The position numbers and the translations under genes are program-made. A stretch of DNA of 54,858 bases, taken from positions 1 through 54,858 of the forward strand of contig CACETY010000008.1 in the NCBI GenBank assembly GCA_902562645.1, read 5' to 3'. Within the stretch, counting starts at the first letter, position 1. Each line of letters opens with the position of its first letter. This document shows, in pieces, positions 9,963 through 19,062 of this stretch. Under the pieces are notes generated by a model, which saw only the letters and a program-made list of their open reading frames with translations, was not told the origin of the DNA and did no database searches. The DNA comes from an uncultured Pelagibacteraceae bacterium. Lineage in GTDB: Bacteria; Pseudomonadota; Alphaproteobacteria; Pelagibacterales; Pelagibacteraceae.

Positions 9963-11068
9963 ACAAATATGTAGATACTTTTTATGACTGGTGGAAAAAT
10001 ATAGATAAATTTATATTATTATTAATTCTAACTTTATTTTTATTAGGTCTTTTTTTTTCATTAGCCTCTACTTCCCTGATAGCTTCAGATAAATTAAACA
10101 CTAAATCATATTATTTTTTTTTAAAACACTTTGCTTACATAATTTTAGCGATATTGATATTGATTACATTCTCTTTTTTAAATCAAAAAATTATAACAAA
10201 ATTTTCATTGATCTTATTTTTAGTCTCATTTTTAAGTTTGTTGTTAGTTCCATTCCTGGGAATTGAGGTAAAGGGATCAAAAAGATGGCTAGATCTGCTT
10301 TTTTTGCCAAGATTTCAACCTGTTGAAATTGTCAAACCCTTTTTTATAGTAGCTTTATCATTTATGCTAACTATTCAAAACAGAAGATTATATTTTAAAT
10401 ACCTATTAAGTACGTTATTCACAGTTCCAATATTAATGTTGCTTGTTTATCAACCTGATATTGGACAAACCCTATTAATATCAATGGTTTGGTTAGCTTT
10501 AATTTTTATCTCTGGAATAAATATTTTTGTATTTTTTACATTCTTTTTTATAATTGGTTCTTCCGTAAGTTATTTGGTGTTATTTGTTCCAAAATTTGAA
10601 TATATAAAAATCAGACTTTTTGCCTTTTTAGACTCGAGCTCGAGTAATAATTATCAAGCTGAAAAAGCAAGTGATGCAATTATAAATGGTGGTTTTTTTG
10701 GAAAAGGTATTGGAGAAGGTACTTTGAATTCTAGAGTCCCTGAAGCTCATACAGATTATATAGTTTCAGTTATTTCAGAAGAGTTTGGCGCTATTATAGT
10801 CATTGGAATTTTATTTTTATATCTAATTTTTTCATATAGGGTGATTCAAAAAATCAATTTTCTAAACGAAGATTTATCAAAACTTATTTTAACCGGATGT
10901 GTTTCTTTAATTTTGTTACAAACTTTTATTCACGTAGGTGTAAATATAAGAATTCTTCCAACAACGGGAATGACATTACCCTTCTTAAGTTATGGTGGAT
11001 CTTCTATAGTTAGTACAGCAATTTTATCAGGATTAATTTTAAATTTAACCAAAAGAAAATTAAATTAA
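9959..11068 (+). CDS. ftsW: Septal peptidoglycan glycosyltransferase FtsW
   Basis: A SEDS-family polytopic membrane protein of 369 residues with about ten transmembrane segments; it polymerises lipid II at the septum in complex with FtsI. Diagnostic stretches are GSKRWLDL and FQPVEIVKPFFI (family RWI..FQPSE..K), DIGQTLL in the central loop, EAHTDYIVSVISEEFG, and the C-terminal TTGMTLPFLSYGGSS. Position between murD and murG is canonical for ftsW rather than for rodA or a sporulation paralogue. murG begins 3 bases after the stop. Confidence 0.95.
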   Translation: MNKYVDTFYDWWKNIDKFILLLILTLFLLGLFFSLASTSLIASDKLNTKSYYFFLKHFAYIILAILILITFSFLNQKIITKFSLILFLVSFLSLLLVPFLGIEVKGSKRWLDLLFLPRFQPVEIVKPFFIVALSFMLTIQNRRLYFKYLLSTLFTVPILMLLVYQPDIGQTLLISMVWLALIFISGINIFVFFTFFFIIGSSVSYLVLFVPKFEYIKIRLFAFLDSSSSNNYQAEKASDAIINGGFFGKGIGEGTLNSRVPEAHTDYIVSVISEEFGAIIVIGILFLYLIFSYRVIQKINFLNEDLSKLILTGCVSLILLQTFIHVGVNIRILPTTGMTLPFLSYGGSSIVSTAILSGLILNLTKRKLN

Positions 11069-11071
11069 CTG

Positions 11072-12148
11072 ATGAAAAAAATACTTATTGCAACAGGTGG
11101 ATCAGGTGGACATGTAATTCCATCATTAAGTATATATGATGCTTTAAAAGATGACTTTGAAGTAAAAATTTCAACTGACTCAAGAGGGTCAAAATTCATT
11201 AATAATGAGAATTATAATTACTCATTAATTGATGTACCAAATTTATTTTCAAATTTATTATTACTTCCATATAATTTAATAAAATTTTGCTTTTCAATAA
11301 TAAAATCTTATAAATACTTAAAATTAAATAATTTTAATATCCTAATTAGTACTGGTGGATATATGTCTCTACCTTTATGTCTAGCATCAAATTTATTGAA
11401 TATAAAAATTTATGTTTTTGAACCAAATTCAGTTCTAGGTAGAGCAAACAAATTAATTCTTAATTTTGCTGAGAAAATTATTTGTTATGAAAAAAATTTA
11501 ATAGGTATTTCTAAAAAGCTGTCAAATAAGATTTATTTAGTTAAACCATTACTTAGAAAAGAAATATATAAATATAAAAAAAATGAAAATACAAAGATTT
11601 CAGAAAAAAAAAAAATATTAATTATTGGAGGAAGTCAGGGGGCAAAATTCTTTGATGAATTTATTACTAAAATTATAATAAAGCTCTCAAAAATAGAAAA
11701 AATTCAAGTTCTGCAACAAGTAATTAATGTAAATAAAGGAAAAAATATCAAAGAACTCTATCAAAAAAACCATATTGAGCATGAGTTATTTCACTTCGAT
11801 GATAAAGTACTACTAAAAGCTTTAAATTATGATTTAGCTATAACACGATCTGGTGCATCTGCAATTTCAGAACTAGGCTATTTAAACATTCCATTTGTAG
11901 CAATTCCATATCCGTATGCTAAAGATAATCATCAATATTACAATGCAGAATTTTATGAAAAAAATAAATCTTGCTGGTTAATTATGCAAAAAGATTTAGA
12001 TGAAAATAATTTTACAGATTTTATAATTAAAATTTTTAAGGATCAAAATGAATATTTTGTGAAAAAAAATAATTTGAGTCAACTTACTAAAGAAAATACC
12101 TGGGAAAAAAATAAATTTAAACTAATCGAGCTTTTAAATGAAAATTGA
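11072..12148 (+). CDS. murG: Lipid II synthase MurG (GlcNAc transferase)
   Basis: Peripheral membrane GT28 enzyme of 358 residues that adds GlcNAc from UDP-GlcNAc to lipid I. It begins with the glycine-rich acceptor loop GGSGGHVIPS; the second Rossmann domain carries IIGGSQGAKFFD and the donor-site segment TRSGASAISELGYLNIPFVAIPYP, ending in DNHQYYNA. All are standard MurG motifs. It overlaps the murC start by 11 bases. Length is normal for the family. Confidence 0.95.
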   Translation: MKKILIATGGSGGHVIPSLSIYDALKDDFEVKISTDSRGSKFINNENYNYSLIDVPNLFSNLLLLPYNLIKFCFSIIKSYKYLKLNNFNILISTGGYMSLPLCLASNLLNIKIYVFEPNSVLGRANKLILNFAEKIICYEKNLIGISKKLSNKIYLVKPLLRKEIYKYKKNENTKISEKKKILIIGGSQGAKFFDEFITKIIIKLSKIEKIQVLQQVINVNKGKNIKELYQKNHIEHELFHFDDKVLLKALNYDLAITRSGASAISELGYLNIPFVAIPYPYAKDNHQYYNAEFYEKNKSCWLIMQKDLDENNFTDFIIKIFKDQNEYFVKKNNLSQLTKENTWEKNKFKLIELLNEN

Positions 12149-13529
12149 TTTAAGAAAAAATGAACTTATTCACTTTGTTGGTGTCGGTGGAATAGGTATG
12201 AGTGGTTTAGCTCTAATTATGAATGGGCTAGGCTACAAAGTACAAGGAAGTGATATTGCTAACAATCGAAATATTGGAAGATTAAAAGAAAAAAAAATAA
12301 AGATATTTCTAGGTCATAAAAAAGAAAATATAAAAAAAACGACTGTTCTTGTGATTTCCTCAGCTATAAAAAAAAATAATCCAGAACTAGTTGAGGCTTT
12401 AAAAAAAAATTTGCCAGTTTACACAAGAGGAGACATGTTGGGTCATATAGTATCTTTCATGAGGAATGTTGTGATAACTGGTTCACACGGTAAAACAACG
12501 ACAACATCATTGGTGTCTAGTATTTTTACGGCAGCTAATTTAGATCCAACTATAATTAATGGCGGTGTATTAAATTCATTTGGTAATTCTGCAAAACTAG
12601 GTAAAAGTAATTGGTGTGTAACAGAGTCTGATGAATCAGATGGAAGTTTTTTAAAAATCCCATTTACATATTCTATAGCTACAAATCTAGACTCTGAGCA
12701 TTTAGATTTTTATAAAAATATAAATAACCTTAAAAAATGTTTTCTCAAATTTATTGAAAAAATCCCATCTGTAGGTAAAGGCTTTATATGTTATGACGAT
12801 CAAAATCTTAAAAAAGTTCTAAAAAAATCAGCAAATAAAAATTTTTATACATATGGTAAAAATAAGAAGTCAAATTTCCAAATAATAAATATTAAGCAAA
12901 CATCTAATTTTTCTAGTTTCGATATTAAAGTAAATATACCGAGCAAGAAAAAAATAATTAAGGGAATTAAACTTCCAATGATTGGACTCCATAATATTCT
13001 CAATGCAGCTGCTGCAGTTTCTTTAGCATTTACAATTGGACTACCTGAAAAAAATATCAAAGTTGGATTATACAATTTCAAAGGAGTTCAAAGAAGATTT
13101 TCTCATTTATTTAATCATAATAATATAGGTTTTTATGATGACTATGCTCATCATCCAACAGAAATAAGGTCAGTTCTAAATGGTGTAAGAAAAGTATACA
13201 AAAACAAAGAAATTGTGTGCATTTTTCAACCACATAGAATCTCAAGAGTCATAAATCTAAAAAAAGAATTTTCGAAATGTTTTAAAATGGCAGATACAGT
13301 CTTATTGTGTCCTATCTACACAGCTAATGAAAAACTAAGACTTAATTTTACATATGTTTCATTTGCAAAATTAATAATAAAAAATTCTAATGTTAAGTTA
13401 GTGCAAGTTGATGATGAATTACAATTACAAAGATTTATAAAACAGAATGCATTTGGTGAAAAAATTTATATAGGAATGGGCGCTGGATCTATATCAAATT
13501 GGATGAAAAATTTGGAAAATATTTTTTAA
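12138..13529 (+). CDS. murC: UDP-N-acetylmuramate:L-alanine ligase MurC
   Basis: Mur ligase of 463 residues that attaches L-alanine to UDP-MurNAc, the first step of stem-peptide assembly. Visible motifs: FVGVGGIGMSGLA Rossmann loop at the N terminus, ATP loop TGSHGKTTTTS, TESDESDGSF, the DSEHLDFY segment, FYDDYAHHPTEIRSVL, and CIFQPHRISR in the C-terminal domain. The ATG at 12138 lies within the end of murG; the TAA stop (13527-13529) overlaps the proposed murB ATG by one base. Confidence 0.96.
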   Translation: MKIDLRKNELIHFVGVGGIGMSGLALIMNGLGYKVQGSDIANNRNIGRLKEKKIKIFLGHKKENIKKTTVLVISSAIKKNNPELVEALKKNLPVYTRGDMLGHIVSFMRNVVITGSHGKTTTTSLVSSIFTAANLDPTIINGGVLNSFGNSAKLGKSNWCVTESDESDGSFLKIPFTYSIATNLDSEHLDFYKNINNLKKCFLKFIEKIPSVGKGFICYDDQNLKKVLKKSANKNFYTYGKNKKSNFQIINIKQTSNFSSFDIKVNIPSKKKIIKGIKLPMIGLHNILNAAAAVSLAFTIGLPEKNIKVGLYNFKGVQRRFSHLFNHNNIGFYDDYAHHPTEIRSVLNGVRKVYKNKEIVCIFQPHRISRVINLKKEFSKCFKMADTVLLCPIYTANEKLRLNFTYVSFAKLIIKNSNVKLVQVDDELQLQRFIKQNAFGEKIYIGMGAGSISNWMKNLENIF

Positions 13530-14437
13530 TGGAAATAGAGGATATTAAAAATTCAGCGTTATTAATTGATGGGGAAATTTTCTTTAATCAAAGTATTAAA
13601 AATCAAAATTGGTTTAATATTGGGGGAAAAACTAAAATTTTTTTTAAACCAAAATCATTAAAGAGTTTAATAGAATACCTTAAACTTTATAATTTAAGAG
13701 GTAAAATATTTATTTTAGGGAATGGGTCAAATGTATTATTTGATGACGATACATACCAAGGTACAGTAATTAAATTGGGTAAAAGTTTTTCGAATATTTC
13801 TCTGCTAGATAACGAAACAATCATTGCTGGAGCTGCTACCTCACAAAAAAAAGTTTCAGAATTTGCAAAGGATAATAATATTTCTGGATTAGAGTTTATG
13901 TCGTGTATTCCTGGATCTATAGGGGGTGGTATAAGAATGAATTCTGGATGCTTTAAAAAAGAATTTAAAGATATTCTAATATCTATTCAATTAGTTGATT
14001 TTAAAGGTTTCGTAAGAAGTATACCTGCAAGTAAAATTAATTTTAATTATAGATCAATAGAATTACCTAAAGATTTAATATTTTTAAGCGCTACTTTAAA
14101 AGGAAAAAAAAAAAATAGTGAGCAAATAAGTAAATATATGAATGAGCTTAATAAAATTAAGAATATGGCTCAACCAACAAAAATTAAAACAAGCGGTAGC
14201 ACATTTAAAAATCCTATTAATCAAACAGATAAAAAGGTTTGGGAATTAATCAGAGCAAGTGTTGATAACGAAATAAGTTATGGTGATGCTGTGATTTCTA
14301 AGAAACATGCTAATTTTTTTGTTAATAAAAAAAATGCTAAATCTGATGACATGAAGTCTTTAATAAATTTTGTAAAAAAGAAAGTAAAAGATCATACTGG
14401 AATAAAATTAGAATTAGAAATTGTGGTGGTTGAATAA
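13529..14437 (+). CDS. murB: UDP-N-acetylenolpyruvoylglucosamine reductase MurB
   Basis: FAD-dependent reductase of 302 residues completing UDP-MurNAc synthesis. Motifs: NWFNIGGKTKIFF at the N terminus, FAD-binding ILGNGSNVLFDD, CIPGSIGGGIRMNSGCF, FNYRSIELP, and SGSTFKNP with the catalytic Ser. This is a type I-like MurB with the Tyr-loop region. I choose ATG 13529 (TAATG overlap with murC) rather than a TTG ten codons earlier. The stop TAA shares a base with the ddl start. Confidence 0.94.
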   Translation: MEIEDIKNSALLIDGEIFFNQSIKNQNWFNIGGKTKIFFKPKSLKSLIEYLKLYNLRGKIFILGNGSNVLFDDDTYQGTVIKLGKSFSNISLLDNETIIAGAATSQKKVSEFAKDNNISGLEFMSCIPGSIGGGIRMNSGCFKKEFKDILISIQLVDFKGFVRSIPASKINFNYRSIELPKDLIFLSATLKGKKKNSEQISKYMNELNKIKNMAQPTKIKTSGSTFKNPINQTDKKVWELIRASVDNEISYGDAVISKKHANFFVNKKNAKSDDMKSLINFVKKKVKDHTGIKLELEIVVVE

Positions 14438-15357
14438 TGACTAAAATTTTAATTTTAGCAGGGGGATATTCTAATGAAAGAGAGATTAGCTTAATAACAG
14501 CCAAAAGTGTGATCTATGAATTAAAAAAAAATAAAAAGTATAAGCTTCTATTAATTGAACCAGATGGGAGTTTTGTCAAAAAATTGAGGAAATTTAAACC
14601 AAATTTGGTTTTAAATCTTCTACATGGAAGGTATGGCGAAGATGGTTACATTCAGTCAATACTTGAGTCAGAAAAAGTAAGATATTCTCATTCTGGTGTA
14701 CTTTCTTCTTCTCTTGCAATTGATAAAGAAATATCAAAAAAAATTTTTACTGAAAATAATATTTTAACACCCCCACATATCAAATTTTCTTTTAAAAATA
14801 ATTCTAATATTAAAAATACAATAAAAAAAATTGATAGAAATTTTAAATTCCCTGTTGTTTTAAAGCCTATTAACGAGGGCTCTAGTGTAGGTGTATATAT
14901 ATGCACCAAAAAAAATTTTAATAGAAATTTGATGAAGTTAAAAAAATTTAGGGATATTTTAATTGAGAAATATATACCTGGAAGAGAAATTCAAGCTGCT
15001 ATTTTAGGTAAAAAAAAACTAGGAATAATTGAGCTAAAACCTAGAAGGAAATTTTATGATTATAAAGCAAAGTATAGCACTAGTGCAAAAACTGAGCATA
15101 TAATTCCAGTAAATTTAAGTTATAGAAATTATAATAAAGTTAATTCAATAGCTATGAAAGCACATAAGTTATTAAAATGTAGAGGAGTATCCAGATCAGA
15201 TTTCAGATTTTATAACAATAAATTTTATTTATTAGAAATTAATACTCAGCCAGGCATGACTTCACTTTCTTTAGTGCCTGAAATAGCAAAATACCAGAAT
15301 ATTAGTTTCATAAAACTTATAGAAGAAATAATGAGAGATGCGGGCATCAATAAGTAA
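14437..15357 (+). CDS. ddl: D-alanine:D-alanine ligase Ddl
   Basis: ATP-grasp enzyme of 306 residues making the D-Ala-D-Ala dipeptide used by the MurF half of the upstream fusion. Seen: LAGGYSNEREISL at the N terminus (family GGxSxEREVSL), NLLHGRYGEDG, KPINEGSSVG in the ATP loop, the RKFYDYKAKY omega-loop, and the metal-site EINTQPGMTSLSLVP. Its end overlaps the ftsQ start by 20 bases, a typical ddl-ftsQ arrangement. Confidence 0.95.
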   Translation: MTKILILAGGYSNEREISLITAKSVIYELKKNKKYKLLLIEPDGSFVKKLRKFKPNLVLNLLHGRYGEDGYIQSILESEKVRYSHSGVLSSSLAIDKEISKKIFTENNILTPPHIKFSFKNNSNIKNTIKKIDRNFKFPVVLKPINEGSSVGVYICTKKNFNRNLMKLKKFRDILIEKYIPGREIQAAILGKKKLGIIELKPRRKFYDYKAKYSTSAKTEHIIPVNLSYRNYNKVNSIAMKAHKLLKCRGVSRSDFRFYNNKFYLLEINTQPGMTSLSLVPEIAKYQNISFIKLIEEIMRDAGINK

Positions 15358-16033
15358 ATATAAAATATATCTTTATTTTTTTTTTTTAATTTTTCTGAGT
15401 TCAATATTTAATTTTAAATATTTAGAAAATTATAACGATATGTTCAGACTAAAAACCATCAATATTAAAGGAGTATCTTATAATGAACGAATAAATATTG
15501 AAGAAGAATTAAATAAGTTAAAAAATACAAATATTTTTAAAATAAATGAGTTTAAAGTTTTTAAAAAATTAGCAAAATTTAATTTTATAGATGGTATATA
15601 TGTAAAGAAAATTTTTCCCTCCTCAATCAATATAAATTTATCAATGACAACTATCCTTGGAAAAACCTTTTTAAATGGAGAAGAGTTTTATATCGGTAAA
15701 AATGGCAAATTTATAAATTCTAATCAATTTTTTGAAAAATATAAAACAGCTACTGTATTTGGAAAGTTCGAAGTAAAAGAATTTTTGAGTTTATATAATA
15801 TTTTGAAAAGTCAACAGTTAGAAATCAATGAAATAGATTATTATTATTATTTTAAAAATAGAAGATGGGATTTGGTATTCTCTAATGGATTGACCCTTAA
15901 GCTACCTGCAAAAAACAAAAAAGACTCAATTAAAGTTTTTAAAAAATTAATTGATAATGATAAATTAACAAACACAAAAATTATTGACCTTAGAGTAAGT
16001 AACCAAATTATAATTACTAACAATAATGAGTAA
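15338..16033 (+). CDS. ftsQ: Cell division protein FtsQ
   Basis: Bitopic membrane protein of 231 residues: short cytoplasmic N terminus, one transmembrane helix (about residues 9-28), then a POTRA-like segment (LKTINIKGVSYNERINIEEEL) and a beta domain ending in LRVSNQIIIT, comparable to the FtsQ 'DLRxxxRxxV' end. FtsQ links early and late divisome proteins with FtsL and FtsB. It is shorter than many alphaproteobacterial FtsQ proteins, with little cytoplasmic extension. The 8-base overlap with ftsA and position after ddl support the call; sequence conservation in FtsQ is weak. Confidence 0.86.
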   Translation: MRASISKYKIYLYFFFLIFLSSIFNFKYLENYNDMFRLKTINIKGVSYNERINIEEELNKLKNTNIFKINEFKVFKKLAKFNFIDGIYVKKIFPSSININLSMTTILGKTFLNGEEFYIGKNGKFINSNQFFEKYKTATVFGKFEVKEFLSLYNILKSQQLEINEIDYYYYFKNRRWDLVFSNGLTLKLPAKNKKDSIKVFKKLIDNDKLTNTKIIDLRVSNQIIITNNNE

Positions 16034-17192
16034 TTTAGATACAATAATTGATTTTGGTTCTAAAAACTTAAGACTAGGTGTATTTAATCAATCATCTGAA
16101 AAAATTTATTCATCAAATATTAAAATTAATGAGATTTTAGAAAATGATAATCTAGATAAAGCTTTGAAGAAGTTGGTAAGAGATGCAGAAAAGCAATTAT
16201 CAACACACTTGGCTGACGTTAATATACTTTATGATTCCTCAGAATTTAATTTCATCGATTTTTCAATTAAAAAATCTTTTGATCAACCCACTTTAATATC
16301 TAAACATTATAAAAGTCTAGTTGAAGAAGCAAATTTTATTATTTCAGAAAATAATTTTAGAGATCAGGTCATTCATATTGATATAAATAATATAATTGTT
16401 GATGATAATAGAAAATTAGAAAACTTATCTGATGATATAAAAATAAAATCTTTGATATTGGAAATAAAATTTATTTGTTTAAAAAAATCTACAATAAAAG
16501 ATTTATCAAATAAATTTAAAAAAAATAATTTAAATATCTTATGTATATACTGCACAAGCTATGTTAAATCATTCTTTTATAAAAAAAGTATAGATACTAG
16601 AAAAAATATTATATTCTTAGATATTGGATATGAAAGAACTAGTGCTTTATTTTTTAATAATAATAAATTCCAATTTTTAAATTCTGTACCCATAGGTGGA
16701 AATAATATAACAAAGGATATTTCAAAAGTACTAAAATTAGACATTAGTTATTCTGAAGATTTAAAAACGAAATTTGATGAAAATGAGAATGAAGTATCAT
16801 TTAATAAAATCTCTATAAATCACATTAATTTATTTAGTGAAATATCAGAAAAAAATATTTCGATAGATTTATTGAAACAAGTTATTCAAGCAAGAGTAGA
16901 CGAAATTATTAATATCTCAATTATACAAAATAATTACTTTAAAAATATTAATTCTTCTGAAAAACCTAAAATAATTTTTATAGGAAATGGATCAAAGTTG
17001 ATATCATTTATTAATAATTTTAATTTAAAAAATTCTTTTTCAGAATTGATTTTTTTTGATGAAAGTGACACTAAGATATGTGAGGCAGGTATAAATTATC
17101 ATAAAAGTGATGAAAGATCTTTAATAAACATTGAAAAAAAGCTTAAAAAAACAGGCTTTTTTGAGAAGTTCTTTAATCTTTTTTCTCGATAA
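16026..17192 (+). CDS. ftsA: Cell division actin-like protein FtsA
   Basis: Actin-like ATPase of 388 residues tethering FtsZ to the membrane. The N terminus has the phosphate-1 motif (TIIDFGSKNLRLGV), the middle has FLDIGYERTSALFF (phosphate-2, family DIGxGTT), VPIGGNNITKDISKVL, and IFIGNGSKLISF near the C terminus. It ends in a Lys/Phe-rich segment (GFFEKFFNLFSR) suitable as the membrane-targeting amphipathic helix. It is somewhat shorter and more diverged than typical FtsA. The next gene is lpxC, not ftsZ. Confidence 0.88.
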   Translation: MSNLDTIIDFGSKNLRLGVFNQSSEKIYSSNIKINEILENDNLDKALKKLVRDAEKQLSTHLADVNILYDSSEFNFIDFSIKKSFDQPTLISKHYKSLVEEANFIISENNFRDQVIHIDINNIIVDDNRKLENLSDDIKIKSLILEIKFICLKKSTIKDLSNKFKKNNLNILCIYCTSYVKSFFYKKSIDTRKNIIFLDIGYERTSALFFNNNKFQFLNSVPIGGNNITKDISKVLKLDISYSEDLKTKFDENENEVSFNKISINHINLFSEISEKNISIDLLKQVIQARVDEIINISIIQNNYFKNINSSEKPKIIFIGNGSKLISFINNFNLKNSFSELIFFDESDTKICEAGINYHKSDERSLINIEKKLKKTGFFEKFFNLFSR

Positions 17193-17241
17193 TTGTATTT
17201 TCTTGTAACATTACTTGAATATTAAACTGGGCTTGTTTTTA

Positions 17242-17247
17242 TATACT
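17242..17247 (+). promoter_or_regulatory. Possible -10 element for lpxC (TATACT)
   Basis: A near-consensus TATACT lies 7 bases before the lpxC ATG in the 62-base ftsA-lpxC gap, the first real gap since mraZ. If used, transcription would start at or next to the start codon, giving a leaderless message. No convincing -35 hexamer at 16-18 bases is seen, so this is weak. Confidence 0.3.
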
Positions 17248-17254
17248 CTTAGTC

Positions 17255-18178
17255 ATGTCACTCTTATCACAATCAACAATATCAAAAAAAATATCATTAT
17301 CCGGAATTGGGATTCATACAGGTGAAAAAGTAAATCTTCAAATTTTACCTTCTGCTCCTAACTCTGGGATTATATTCAAAAGAGTTGATATAAAAAATAA
17401 TAATATAGTAATTCCTAATTTTGAGAATGTTTGTGAAGCAACACTTTGTACAACAATATCAAATCAATATGGAGTAAAAGTTTCAACAATCGAACACCTT
17501 ATGGCTGCATTTTTAGGTTTGGGTATTGATAATGCAGTTGTTGAACTTGATTCACAAGAAGTACCTATTCTTGATGGATCTGCAATGAATTTTGTTAAAA
17601 TTCTTAAAGAAACTGGATTAAAAAATAGTGGTGTCCCTATTAAATTGATAAAAATAAATAACAGTGTTGAAATAGAAGAGGGAGATAAGTTCATCTCTAT
17701 TGAAAAATCCAATACTTCCTTAGAAATTGATTTTGAAATAAATTATAAAAATCAACTTATTCAAAAACAACAAAATAAAATAAATGTTTTTGAGGACAAA
17801 TTAGACGATGTATTTAATTCTAGAACATTTTGTTTATATGAAGATATTGATAAATTAAAGAAAATAGGTTTGGGAAAAGGAGGATCTTTAGATAATGCAA
17901 TTGTTGTAAGAGAAAACAGCATCTTGAATGAAGAAGGATTAAGAAATAAAAATGAGTTTGTGAATCACAAAATTCTTGATTGTATGGGTGATCTTTATCT
18001 GGTTGGTTATAGATTAATTGGATCTATTAAATGTAGACATGGTGGTCACAGTCTAACAAATAAATTATTAAGAAAAGTATTTAGCAATAATAAAAATTAT
18101 TCCTTAATTGAAATTAAAGGTAAAAATTTACCTCATACGCTAATAAATAATCGTAATAATTTAAAATCTATAGCTTAA
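17255..18178 (+). CDS. lpxC: UDP-3-O-acyl-GlcNAc deacetylase LpxC
   Basis: Zinc deacetylase of 307 residues catalysing the committed step of lipid A synthesis. Visible: SGIGIHTGEKV at the N terminus, STIEHLMAAF with zinc ligand His at about 81, ELDSQEVPILDGSA, the second-domain motif NHKILDCMGDLYL containing the His and Asp zinc ligands, and HGGHSLTNKLL with the catalytic His. A second copy of domain fold is complete, so the gene looks intact. It is separated by 62 bases from ftsA and by 38 from bamD, so it may have its own promoter. Confidence 0.96.
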   Translation: MSLLSQSTISKKISLSGIGIHTGEKVNLQILPSAPNSGIIFKRVDIKNNNIVIPNFENVCEATLCTTISNQYGVKVSTIEHLMAAFLGLGIDNAVVELDSQEVPILDGSAMNFVKILKETGLKNSGVPIKLIKINNSVEIEEGDKFISIEKSNTSLEIDFEINYKNQLIQKQQNKINVFEDKLDDVFNSRTFCLYEDIDKLKKIGLGKGGSLDNAIVVRENSILNEEGLRNKNEFVNHKILDCMGDLYLVGYRLIGSIKCRHGGHSLTNKLLRKVFSNNKNYSLIEIKGKNLPHTLINNRNNLKSIA

Positions 18179-18216
18179 AAATTAGAATTTTAAAATTTTT
18201 CTGATAAAATTCATTG

Positions 18217-19053
18217 ATGAAAATTTGTAATTTTTTAATAACTCTACTAGTAGTTTTTGGTTTAACTTCTTGTTCTGAAAAACAAGAAAAAGTCTCATTA
18301 ATTAAAGAGGATAATTTAGAAATGCAGATGATAGAAGCTTATAATGAAGGTTTTGAAGAATTTAATCGAGGTGATATTTTTTTTGCTGCAAAAAAATTTA
18401 ATGAGGTAGAACTTTTATATCCCCAATCAATTTGGGCACCAAGATCTAATTTAATGGCAGCTTACTCTTACTATTCTCAATTATATTTTACATATGCGAT
18501 AGTTGAATTAGAACGATTTTTAGATAAATATAAAAATCATCCTAATACTGATTATGCATACTATTTGTTAGCTATTTGTCATTATAATCAAATTACAGAT
18601 GAGAAAAAAGATCTAGGACAAATTGTTAAAGCCAAACAATATTTTACTATATTAATTAATGAGTTTCCCGAAACAGATTTTGCTGAGGATGCAAACTTTA
18701 AGTTAGAGCTTATTGAGGAGATATTAGCTTCAAAAGAATTATATCTTGCAAAATATTATTTAGATCGAGAAAAATGGATACCAGCAATGAATAGATATAA
18801 AAAAATTGTAAATGAATACGAAACTACTATTTTCATTGAGGAGGCCTTATATAGATTGGTAGAATTAAATTATAAATTGGGACTAACTGATGAAGCAAAA
18901 AAATATGCAGTTATTCTTGGATATAATTATCAGTCCAGTGAGTGGTATGAAAGATCATATAAAATTTTAAATACTAACTATGAAAAACCTAAAATTAAAA
19001 ATGATCTCAATAAACAAAAATCATTACTCAAAAAATTTAAACAATTATTTTAA
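18217..19053 (+). CDS. bamD: Outer-membrane assembly lipoprotein BamD
   Basis: A 278-residue lipoprotein: short hydrophobic signal sequence ending in a lipobox-like LTSC with the lipidated Cys at 19. Tetratricopeptide-like helical repeats follow, including FNRGDIFFAAKKFNEVELLYPQS, FLDKYKNHPNTDYAYYLLAICHYNQI and the later INEFPETDFAEDANF, which are the BamD/ComL/YfiO pattern. BamD is the essential lipoprotein of the BAM complex that inserts beta-barrel proteins. ATG 18217 is preferred over the TTG three bases earlier. The lpxC-bamD order is common in alphaproteobacteria. Confidence 0.9.
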   Translation: MKICNFLITLLVVFGLTSCSEKQEKVSLIKEDNLEMQMIEAYNEGFEEFNRGDIFFAAKKFNEVELLYPQSIWAPRSNLMAAYSYYSQLYFTYAIVELERFLDKYKNHPNTDYAYYLLAICHYNQITDEKKDLGQIVKAKQYFTILINEFPETDFAEDANFKLELIEEILASKELYLAKYYLDREKWIPAMNRYKKIVNEYETTIFIEEALYRLVELNYKLGLTDEAKKYAVILGYNYQSSEWYERSYKILNTNYEKPKIKNDLNKQKSLLKKFKQLF

Positions 19054-19062
19054 TAGTATTAA